A stretch of DNA of 64,000 nt, taken from the NCBI GenBank assembly GCA_964425755.1, contig CAYRNY010000016.1:81266-145265 (forward strand). The letters are read 5' to 3'. The stretch is from CAYRNY01 sp964425755. GTDB taxonomy: Bacteria > Chloroflexota > Anaerolineae > Aggregatilineales > Aggregatilineaceae. Within the stretch, counting starts at the first letter, position 1, and each line of letters starts with the position of its first letter. Below, one piece after another: positions 53,001 through 59,707 of this stretch. The notes under the pieces were generated by a model that ran no database searches, was not told the origin of the DNA, and saw only the letters and a program-made list of their open reading frames with translations. A program made the position numbers and the translations under genes.

Positions 53001-54078
53001 AGATATGCTCCAGGATGATGTGCGGGCGGCCTTCAAACTTCTGCACGCGCCGCGCCTGCACGATGTGCGGATGCTTTTCGAGGTTGATCCACGTCTTCGC
53101 CTCGTTGGTGAACCGGGCGACAGCGTGCTCGTTGTTCAACACGCGGCTTTGCAGCGTCTTCAGGGCGACCGATTCGCGTTCTTCGTGGTCGTAGCACAGG
53201 TACACGATGCCCATCCCGCCGCGCAGGACCTGCGCCACCTCGTAGCGCCCGTCGATGCGGTCGCCGTAATCGAAGTCGCTGCCCTCGACGCGGCGCGAAT
53301 AGCTGCCGCTGTCCTCGACCACCGACGACGGTACGGCGTGCACGCTGTGGCGCGTCGCCTCAAGCGCCACCTGGAACACGTCCGACTGGTCGGAGCGTGT
53401 GGCGCTCAGGTCGGACGGGCGCTCCATCGAGAGCATCTCGCTGCGCACGTCGGTGCCCTCGTCTTCGTGCGTGGGGATTTCGTCGGGGTAAATCTCGGTC
53501 ACGTACTCCGGTTCTGGGGCCGGCGTGCGGTCCGGTGCCGGGGTGAGCGCGTCGTTCTGGGGCGGCGAGACATACCACAGCGCGAGCAACTGCGCCTCGT
53601 CAAACAGCCCTTCGATCGCGTGCCCGTCTTCGTGCGCTTCGGCCACCGCCCACAACGTCACGGCGATGTTGCGGCGCGACGGCACCGCCCGCGTCACGCG
53701 CACCAGCCAGCGGATGTAATGTTCGTAGGTCGCCTTCGCCAGCAAGTCGTCGGCGCTGTCTTCGTCCGCGAGTTCCTGGGCGTAGCGGTACGCGTACAGC
53801 GTCTTGCCCACGTAGTAGATCAACAGCCGCTGCTCGTCCGCGTTCAGCGACAGCGCCGCGCACAGGTCGCCCAGCGCGAGATAATCATGGGGATGCGGCA
53901 CGTCACGCCGCAGCGCGAGCTTGCCGACACGCCGCACCGCCTCATCCGGATCGCTGGCGAACGGGTCGAACTGGTCGGCTTTGCGCCGCCGGTTGAGCAA
54001 GCGGCGTTCCTGTTCGGGCGGCAGTTCAAGCGGGTTGATCCCGGACTGCGGTACGGGTGGAAATTCGTGATCGATCAT
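50041..54078 (-). CDS. Giant Ser/Thr protein kinase with a long TPR array
   Basis: A 1345-aa protein. Residues 1-180 are a helical N-terminal domain, then an acidic linker. The kinase domain is about 278-560: glycine loop LRGGMGIVY, Lys307 (VALKTL), catalytic HRDLKPANIL (406-415), DFG at 426-428 and MSPEQ (APE region) at 465-469. All key catalytic residues are present. After a short linker, 22 TPRs of 34 residues fill 576-1323; TPRs 2-22 form seven nearly regular 3-TPR modules. There is no transmembrane span, unlike many PknB-type kinases. It is likely to recruit substrates by the TPRs. The FHA gene lies just downstream, and the ClpC gene 184 bp upstream on the same strand. Confidence 0.93.
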   Translation of the reverse strand: MIDHEFPPVPQSGINPLELPPEQERRLLNRRRKADQFDPFASDPDEAVRRVGKLALRRDVPHPHDYLALGDLCAALSLNADEQRLLIYYVGKTLYAYRYAQELADEDSADDLLAKATYEHYIRWLVRVTRAVPSRRNIAVTLWAVAEAHEDGHAIEGLFDEAQLLALWYVSPPQNDALTPAPDRTPAPEPEYVTEIYPDEIPTHEDEGTDVRSEMLSMERPSDLSATRSDQSDVFQVALEATRHSVHAVPSSVVEDSGSYSRRVEGSDFDYGDRIDGRYEVAQVLRGGMGIVYLCYDHEERESVALKTLQSRVLNNEHAVARFTNEAKTWINLEKHPHIVQARRVQKFEGRPHIILEHISGPEGMGPDLRSWIRHNRIDLAIALRFAMQVALALQHATRRVPGLVHRDLKPANILVRHDEIAKVTDFGLVRSFDLGDVPPAEDDQPVAHSGLTRVGAVVGTPPYMSPEQCRADQELDLRSDIYAFGCVLYEMLTRQTVFEAKLMAEWVYAHLNQAPRFPENAPDVPPDVQELTLACLEKNPADRPQTWADVADTLADLYEDVTGSPLEIEPEGPELEVRELMDKGYSLTELGYADEALVAYNRVLALEPESAWAWARKGRTLRLLGRYDDALASYDRALELNPRFTWAWTGKGQVLERMGQIERALAAHQTATELQPGSVWAWYNMAEALHTRRDFDQAMAVLDRALELDPHHAESWAKRGQVLRALERYPEALNAYNRALELNPPYAWAWNGKGLTLKAMGRLPEALEAFEQAARHQPGEVWHWYNQSEMLVEMGEYHRALAPTRQATRVAPNHAYSWAKLGQVLRYLERYDEALVAYDRALELKPDYAWAVNGKGIVLERLQRYDAALEMYRQAALIAPDDVWHWYNQGNLLVLQERYEDAIPLLEQAVQVSPDHARSWARLGNIYRHLDRPEEALKFLDRAVSLEPGYAWAWNERGVTLEIMGHYADAVDAYRRAAQIDPGNPLYWYNKGDTLVLLSRHEEALEALRRALEVDPRYVRAWAKQGQALRRMRRYEEALVSYSRAVELAPDYAWAWNGRGLALSALGRHDEALGCFRKAANLQPDDVWFWYNQADELIVMHRYEDALMPLERALRLNRDHAESWAKRGQALRRLGRFKEAVQAYDQALKLEPGYAWAWNGRGLALEALDRREEALTSYERAAREDGSSVWYWINQIEPLLALGRKQEALEVIEAALEIAPDNDSAWARKGQILRRLERYDEALAAYERALELSPNYGWAWNGKGLVHATMGDWEAAAACYEKATEVAPRDAWFWHNRGEALMKLERWDAAVRVFNKALELDPSHVPSREKRTEARRHLDDDNDA
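50110..52251 (-). repeat. 21 tandem TPRs in a 306-bp (102-aa) higher-order repeat
   Basis: Each 34-aa unit has the W..G.....G...EA...Y..A..L.P pattern. Units fall into three alternating types: (1) SWAKRGQVLR..ERY, (2) WAWNGKGL.L..MGR, (3) VWHWYNQ....... , so the true period is 102 aa / 306 bp, repeated seven times. Type 3 has lost the usual G..L and carries WYNQ instead. Confidence 0.85.
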
Positions 54079-54262
54079 AACGCTCTGGTCATGGTCACAA
54101 CCGGATGTTGGACATCACAACGGATGCCAGCACACCAAACACTTTGCGTCGGGCCCGTGCGGGGATATCGGCGGGGGGCGTTCAGCACGCCGCAACTGGC
54201 ACCTGCGGGCGCGCGCCCGCCCCCACCACTGGCGCGCACCTCACACGCGCGGTCGCGATCAC

Positions 54263-56698
54263 TCACTCGGCACGGCTGGCGGGTTCGGACTGCACCGCCT
54301 CGTCACCGTCGGCGTTCGAAACCTCGGATTCCGACGGTCCGCCATCGGGCGTTTCGCCTCTGGCAGCGGGCAGCGCCTTACGCAGGACGAGCGTGTCGTC
54401 ATCTCCCACCGTGACGTGAACCTTGTCGCCCGGCCCAAACTGCTCCTCAAGGATCGCGGTGCTTAGCGGGCGTGTCAACAGGCGCTGGATCGCGCGGCGC
54501 AGCGGGCGCGCCCCGTATGTCGGGTCGAAGCCCTCGGACAGCAGCAGCGCGCGCGCGGCAGGCTCGAGCGTCAGCGTCAGCTTCTGCGCGGTGAGGCGCT
54601 CGGTGACCTCGCGCAGTTGCAGGTCGAGAATCTGGTTCAGCGCGCCTTGCGTCAGCGGCTTGAAGATCACAACCTCGTCAAGGCGGTTCAAGAACTCCGG
54701 GCGGAAGTGCTTTTTCAGGTGGAAGTCGTAGTCGGGCAACTGGTCCGGCGCGGCGGTGAAGCCCAGGCCCTTGCCGACATCCGCCGTGCCGATGTTGCTG
54801 GTCATGATCCACGCGGCGTGGCGTGCGTCGATTGTCGCGCCCTGCGAATCGGTCAGGCGGCCCTCATCGAACACCTGCAGGAAGATATCGAACACTTCCG
54901 GCGCGGCCTTCTCGACCTCGTCCAGCAGCACGACGCTGTACGGCTTGCGACGCAGTGCCTCGGTGAGCTGCCCGCCCTGCTCCATACCCTTGTAGCCGGG
55001 CGGCGCGCCGATCAGCCGCGCGACGGTATGCTCGTCGTGGAACTCCGACATGTCCAGGCGGATCATCGCGTCCTCGTCGTTGAACAGGAACTCCGCGAGC
55101 GCCTTCGCCAGCTCGGTCTTGCCCACGCCGCTCGGCCCCAGGAACAGGAACACGCCCACCGGGCGCTTAGGGTCGCCCAGCCCGGCGCGGTTGGTCTTCA
55201 CCGCGTCCGCGACCACAGCCAGCGCGTGATCCTGCCCGACGACTCGCTCGCGCAGCGCGTCGGCCATGTTCGCGAACCGCTGGCGTTCGTTGGCGGTCAG
55301 CTCGCTGACCGGAATCCCGGTCCATTCGCTGAGCACCTCGGTCACCGTTTGCGCCGTGACCTGGGGCTGCTCGTCGTCTTCGTCGCGGTCGTCGGCGTTG
55401 GTCTGGATCACCAGCCGCGCGCACGCCTCGTCCAGCAGGTCAAGCGCCTTGTCCGGCAGGCGACGCTCGTGCATGTAGCGATCCGAGAGCCGCACTGCTG
55501 CCGCGCGAGCGTCCGGCATGATCTTGACCTTGTGATGTTCCTCATAACGGTGATAGACGTGCTCCACCACGACCAGCGACTCCGCGATGCTTTGCTCGCG
55601 GATATCGATCGTGCGGAAGCGGCGGTCCAGCGCCGGGTCTTTGGCGATCGCCTTACGGTATTCCTCGAACGTCGTCGCGCCGATGCAGGTGATCTCGCCG
55701 CGCGCCAGCGCCGGCTTCAGGATGTTGGCCGCGTCCAGGTTGCTGTCGATCGTGTCGCCGGCGCCGACGATGGTGTGAATCTCGTCGATGAAGAGGATCA
55801 CTTCCGGCGCGTTCTTGACCTCGTCCACGATCCCGACCAGGCGCTCTTCGAACTGCCCGCGCAGGCTCGTGCCCGCGACCAGCATGCCGATCTCCAGGCC
55901 CACGATGCGCCGGTTGAGCAGGAACTTCGGCACGTTGCCCTGCGCGATGTTGTACGCCAGCCCCTCGACGACTGCCGTCTTGCCGACGCCGGAATCGCCG
56001 AGCAGCAGCGGGTTGTTCTTCTTGTTGCGGCGCAGCGTACGCGCGATCATGCGGATCTCTAGCTCGCGCCCGACCGCCGGGCCGATTTTGCCCTTGCGCG
56101 CCTGCTCGACCAGGTCGCGCCCGTACTTATCGAGCAAGGGTGTGGGCATGCGGCTGGTCAGCTCGTCACCGTCGGCGTCCAGGACCGACAACGGCGCGCT
56201 CGCATCGTCGAACAGGAACTCGTCGAAATCGTCCTCCTGGCGCGCCTCCAGGTCGTCCAGCAGGTACTCGATCCACTGCATAACGTCCACACCCTCGCGG
56301 ATCAATACCCGCGCGGCGACGCCTTCACCTTCCTGCAGCAGCGCCAGCAGCGCCTGCGACTCGGTCACAAACCGGTCGCCCGCGTCATCCGCCAGGAAGA
56401 CCGCCATCGCCAGAATACGGTACACACGCGGCGTCAGCGGTGGCGTTTCGCTCACGGCGTCATCGCCCCCGCCGACCTCGCGCCGGATCAGGTTACGGAT
56501 CGTGCGCGGTTCCAGGCCCGTATCCGCCAGCAGGCGCGCGGTGACGCTGTGCGGCATCTGTGACAGCGCGTTGAACAGGTGCTCCGTGCCGATGTAGTCA
56601 TGCTGCATGCGCACGGCTTCTTGCGTCGCCACGTCCAGCAGCGGGCCGCACCGTTTGCGAATCTCTTGTTCGCTGATATCGAGAGGCGATTGAGGCAT
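54263..56698 (-). CDS. Clp ATPase, ClpC/ClpA type
   Basis: An 811-aa Hsp100 ATPase. The N-terminal Clp_N domain (about 15-75, EAVRMQHDYIGTEHLFNAL) is followed by AAA-1 with Walker A GDSGVGKTAVVEGL, then a short linker without the long middle coiled coil of ClpB, and AAA-2 with GPSGVGKTELAKAL. The C-terminal D2-small domain is complete (LNRLDEVVIFKPL). It either feeds a ClpP peptidase or remodels proteins. No IGF/IGL-type ClpP-binding loop was located with certainty. It is upstream of the kinase gene on the same strand. The start at 56698 is preferred over an in-frame ATG 24 bases upstream. Confidence 0.9.
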   Translation of the reverse strand: MPQSPLDISEQEIRKRCGPLLDVATQEAVRMQHDYIGTEHLFNALSQMPHSVTARLLADTGLEPRTIRNLIRREVGGGDDAVSETPPLTPRVYRILAMAVFLADDAGDRFVTESQALLALLQEGEGVAARVLIREGVDVMQWIEYLLDDLEARQEDDFDEFLFDDASAPLSVLDADGDELTSRMPTPLLDKYGRDLVEQARKGKIGPAVGRELEIRMIARTLRRNKKNNPLLLGDSGVGKTAVVEGLAYNIAQGNVPKFLLNRRIVGLEIGMLVAGTSLRGQFEERLVGIVDEVKNAPEVILFIDEIHTIVGAGDTIDSNLDAANILKPALARGEITCIGATTFEEYRKAIAKDPALDRRFRTIDIREQSIAESLVVVEHVYHRYEEHHKVKIMPDARAAAVRLSDRYMHERRLPDKALDLLDEACARLVIQTNADDRDEDDEQPQVTAQTVTEVLSEWTGIPVSELTANERQRFANMADALRERVVGQDHALAVVADAVKTNRAGLGDPKRPVGVFLFLGPSGVGKTELAKALAEFLFNDEDAMIRLDMSEFHDEHTVARLIGAPPGYKGMEQGGQLTEALRRKPYSVVLLDEVEKAAPEVFDIFLQVFDEGRLTDSQGATIDARHAAWIMTSNIGTADVGKGLGFTAAPDQLPDYDFHLKKHFRPEFLNRLDEVVIFKPLTQGALNQILDLQLREVTERLTAQKLTLTLEPAARALLLSEGFDPTYGARPLRRAIQRLLTRPLSTAILEEQFGPGDKVHVTVGDDDTLVLRKALPAARGETPDGGPSESEVSNADGDEAVQSEPASRAE

Positions 56699-56891
56699 AG
56701 CCGTTTGATCCCACCAAACCAATAAATCGTCCGGATGTGCCTCAAGTATACCAAGTCTTCCGCATCCCGCCGCAAGTCATCGGCGGCCATTGTCCTACGC
56801 GAACCATGCGCGTGGTGTGCCCTGCAACCACACAACAGCAGCGCCCCGGTTACGGAGCGCCGCTGTATGCAATATCGCGGGTGACCGGCGA

Positions 56892-58055
56892 TCAGAGCAG
56901 CGCCATCACCAGCGCATAGCCGTAACCGAGCAGCACCGCGCCCACCAGCGCGAACCCCACATACGCCGCAAACACGCGCCGCGAAACCAGCCCCCACACC
57001 GCGGCCATCGCCGGCAGGGTCGTGGTTGGCCCGGCGATCAGGAACGCCAGCGCCGCGCCTTCCGCCATGCCCTGGTTGAGCAGCCCGCCGATGACCGGCA
57101 GCGCCGCGAGATTGCTGGTGTACACCGGCACGCCCAGCAGCGCCGCCGTCACGATCGCCAGCGGATTCTCGCCGCCGACCAACCCGACGATCAACGCATC
57201 CGGCACGTAGAGCGTGATCAACGCTTCCAGGAAAAACGCCAGCAGCATAAAACGAATCACCATCGCGCTCGCGTCCCAGGTCTCGCGCAGCAGCCGCGCG
57301 CGGAACGAAGGTTCAGCCGCTGCGCCGGTGCTGCACGTCCCGCCCGCGCCACAACCGCAGCCGGACTCCGATCCCGGCGCTGCCGGGGCGACTGTGCAGC
57401 TCGCGCCGGCGTGCACCGCTTCGGGTGCAGCATCCTGGATCACCAGCGGCGCGCAGCAGATCATGTCCGACGCTGCCCCGGCGGCGACCTGCGGGCGGGC
57501 GCGCGTGATAACGCCGGGGCCGAAGGCAGCCCCCACCCGCTGCTTGAGCGCGGTCCACGCTCCCCGCGCGAGGTCCAGCATACCGGGCGCGTCCTGCACC
57601 TGCCCGGCGCGGACGTAACCGGTCCCGAACCAGCCGCGACGCTCGATCCACAGCGTCAGGAACCCGGCGGCGAGGCTCAGGGCCAGCGTGCCAAGCAAGC
57701 GCCACACCGCCAGCTTGAACCCGATCATCGACACGCTGAGGAAAAACGCTTCCGGGTCCATCGACGGCGACGCGATCCAGAACGACATCACCGGGGCCAG
57801 CGGCACCCCGCCGATCAGCAGCGCCGCCACGATCGGGATCACGCCGCACGAGCAGAACGGGCTGAACGCGCCGACCAGCGTCGCGAGCAGCACGGCGACG
57901 ACCGGGCGCGCGGAAAACGCGCGGTTGATGTACTGCGCCGCACCGGAGAGCTTCACGGCGACGGCCAGCGGGATCGTGACCAGCAGGTAGGGCCACATGT
58001 GCAGGAAGGCCCCGGCAATGAATTCGAGAATGGCGGTGATCTGTTCCAGCAGCAT
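56892..58055 (-). CDS. Permease, ArsP/DUF318 type (heavy-metal or organoarsenic efflux)
   Basis: A 387-aa polytopic protein of the ArsP_1 family. Two membrane halves of about four spans each (first: MLLEQITAILEFIAGAFLH..., second: FRARLLRETWDAS...) are joined by a cytoplasmic Cys-rich linker with CGCGAGGTC near residue 238-246 and another CCAPLV nearby. FSPFCSCGVIPI in the first half is the FCSCGxxP motif of the family, which coordinates the metal. It is controlled by the ArsR-type regulator upstream: an ATCGTA-N4-TACGAT operator overlaps the region before the start. The ATG has an AGGAGTGA ribosome site. Substrate (As, Cu, Zn or Sb) is uncertain. Confidence 0.88.
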   Translation of the reverse strand: MLLEQITAILEFIAGAFLHMWPYLLVTIPLAVAVKLSGAAQYINRAFSARPVVAVLLATLVGAFSPFCSCGVIPIVAALLIGGVPLAPVMSFWIASPSMDPEAFFLSVSMIGFKLAVWRLLGTLALSLAAGFLTLWIERRGWFGTGYVRAGQVQDAPGMLDLARGAWTALKQRVGAAFGPGVITRARPQVAAGAASDMICCAPLVIQDAAPEAVHAGASCTVAPAAPGSESGCGCGAGGTCSTGAAAEPSFRARLLRETWDASAMVIRFMLLAFFLEALITLYVPDALIVGLVGGENPLAIVTAALLGVPVYTSNLAALPVIGGLLNQGMAEGAALAFLIAGPTTTLPAMAAVWGLVSRRVFAAYVGFALVGAVLLGYGYALVMALL

Positions 58056-58078
58056 AACGGTTTCACTCCTGATGCTTC

Positions 58079-58094
58079 ATCGTAGTTTTACGAT
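58079..58094. promoter_or_regulatory. ArsR-type operator upstream of the permease
   Basis: Inverted repeat ATCGTA-GTTT-TACGAT, 24 bp before the permease start. It is the same as the one at 58487-58502 except for one base in the spacer. Confidence 0.72.
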
Positions 58095-58146
58095 TGAATG
58101 TGGTAAAAAAACACGGCAGCATACCACGCTACCGCGCCCGGCGGCG

Positions 58147-58473
58147 TTAGAAGATCTCGCCCACCCGCTCGCGGAACCACGCGATGTTGTCCTCGTCCAG
58201 GCAGTAACTTGTCGCGGTGCCCTCAACCGTGCCGACGATCCAGCCTGCGTCGCGCAGCACCTTGAGATGCTGCGACACCGTCGCCTGCGCGATCGGCAGG
58301 TAATCCACAATATCCCCGGTGATGCACTGTGGATGCGTGACGAGATACTTCATGATCTCAAAGCGTATCGGGTTGCCCAGCGCTTTGAGCATCTTCACCA
58401 GTCGTTCCTGCTGCGCGCCGGAAATGTCCAGCGTGCAGCACGCGGCAGGTGGATTCTGCGGGGAGTTGGTCAT
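58147..58473 (-). CDS. ArsR/SmtB-family metal-sensing repressor
   Basis: A 108-aa winged-helix regulator. The core has RLVKMLKALGNPIRFEIMKYL, then IVDYLPIAQATVSQHLKVLRDAGWI, the recognition helix, and GTATSYCLDED, the wing. Cys residues near the N-terminus (AACCTLD) and YCL are likely metal ligands. The start at 58473 is preferred over an upstream in-frame ATG at 58488, because that start would lie inside the operator at 58487-58502. It represses itself and the permease; metal binding releases it. Confidence 0.92.
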   Translation of the reverse strand: MTNSPQNPPAACCTLDISGAQQERLVKMLKALGNPIRFEIMKYLVTHPQCITGDIVDYLPIAQATVSQHLKVLRDAGWIVGTVEGTATSYCLDEDNIAWFRERVGEIF

Positions 58474-58486
58474 GGCGATATCTTTC

Positions 58487-58502
58487 ATCGTATTTTTACG
58501 AT
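58487..58502. promoter_or_regulatory. ArsR-type operator upstream of the arsR gene
   Basis: Inverted repeat ATCGTA-TTTT-TACGAT, 14 bp before the chosen start of the regulator; nearly identical to the operator at 58079-58094. Confidence 0.72.
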
Positions 58503-58556
58503 ATAGCCATTAAACCACAAATTGCCGGGCGTGTCAAGTCCTCTGCCGGGACCAAC

Positions 58557-58585
58557 AAAAAAGCTCCACTGCAAAGGGAGCTTCT
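58557..58585 (-). terminator. Intrinsic terminator of the DegV gene
   Basis: On the minus strand, stem AGAAGCTCC/GGAGCTTTT is followed by a run of T (58557-58562 are A on the plus strand). Confidence 0.8.
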
Positions 58586-58607
58586 GGAATCGCGTGCCAG
58601 CGCCGGA

Positions 58608-59501
58608 TTACACGGGCCAGTCGCCCGCCGCGTACCCGATCCCCAGCGCGCCGGGGCCGACGTGCACGCCCAGCACCGGCGCTGTCGGGACCATTTCCAG
58701 GTAGACACAGTTGAATGTCGCCCGCAGGCGTTCGAGCAGTTGCGCCGCGATGCTCGAATCGTCGCCGTACAGCGCGACGGCACGCAGCGTCGCCCCTTCG
58801 CCCACGTGCTCGATCATGTTCTTGACGAACACATCGCCCGCCTTGGCAAGACTGCGCGCGCGGCCCGCCGTGACATACGTCCCGGCCTTGTCGCCCGTCT
58901 TGGCGACGGTCACCACCGGCTTGATGCGCAGCGCCTGCCCGACCTGGTAGCGCACCGACCCGATCCGCCCGCCGCGATGCAGGTAGCTCAGGTCATCCAC
59001 GCTGAAGAACATCCCGCCGTTTTCGTGCTCGCGTTCCAGCAGCGGGACGATCGCCTCGACCGTGTGCCCGGCCTGCGCCGCCCGCGCTGCCGTGAGCACC
59101 TGCAACCCCAGGGCCGAGGTCAATGTGCCGCTGTCGTGCACGGTGATGTCGAGGTCGGGCAGACTGCGCGCGGCCTGGCGCGCGACGTTCACGGTGCCGC
59201 TCAGCCCTTCGCTGAGATGGATCGAGAGGATCGATCTACCCGCCGCGCCCAGTTGGCGGTACATGTCGACGAATTCGGGCACCGTCGGCTGCGACGTGGT
59301 CGGGTGCACGTCCCCCTGTGCAAGCCGCCGGTAGAACTGTTCCGGCGTGATGTCTATGCCGCTCTGGTACACTTCGTCGCCAAAAAGCAGTCGCAGCGGG
59401 GCGACATGGATGTCATAGCGTGCAAACTCGGCCTGCGGTAGATCGCAGGCGGCGTCGGTTACGATGATCGGGGAACGCGCTGAAGCAGAGGGTTGACTCA
59501 T
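58608..59501 (-). CDS. DegV-family fatty-acid-binding protein
   Basis: A 297-aa protein with the DegV fold. The N-terminus IIVTDAACDLPQAEFARYDI is characteristic, followed by LRLLFGDEVYQSGIDITPEQFYRRL and TSQPTVPEFVDMY, where the TSQP motif holds the acyl carboxylate. The C-terminal lobe has SYLHRGGRIG and KPVVTVAKTG. DegV/FakB proteins bind fatty acids and pass them to a kinase (FakA); no fakA is visible here. The gene is monocistronic with a terminator behind it. Its plus-strand neighbour is the ArsR operon, so this is an independent unit. Confidence 0.95.
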   Translation of the reverse strand: MSQPSASARSPIIVTDAACDLPQAEFARYDIHVAPLRLLFGDEVYQSGIDITPEQFYRRLAQGDVHPTTSQPTVPEFVDMYRQLGAAGRSILSIHLSEGLSGTVNVARQAARSLPDLDITVHDSGTLTSALGLQVLTAARAAQAGHTVEAIVPLLEREHENGGMFFSVDDLSYLHRGGRIGSVRYQVGQALRIKPVVTVAKTGDKAGTYVTAGRARSLAKAGDVFVKNMIEHVGEGATLRAVALYGDDSSIAAQLLERLRATFNCVYLEMVPTAPVLGVHVGPGALGIGYAAGDWPV

Positions 59502-59589
59502 TAAGCTACACTCCTGACGCTAGCACTTGCTTCGGTTGTGGGCGAACCGGTGCAACCCACCGGCTCATATGATTTAACACCGTGCCAAT

Positions 59590-59621
59590 AAAAAAGACCC
59601 GCCACAATATCAATGGCGGGT
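59590..59621 (-). terminator. Intrinsic terminator of the large lipoprotein gene
   Basis: Perfect 8-bp stem ACCCGCCA/TGGCGGGT (59597-59621) with a run of six T on the minus strand (59590-59595). Confidence 0.88.
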
Positions 59622-59707
59622 GAACCGTATGACATCGCGCACGATTGTAGCGGCAACGCGCGCCCCCGGCAACCGTCAAACGCGAAAACGAACCCCGCGC
59701 GCGGCGG

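Noticed and set aside
49647..56698. A type VI secretion locus
   Set aside because: Only regulatory-type genes are present; no Hcp, VgrG, TssB/C or TssJ-M proteins are in the window.
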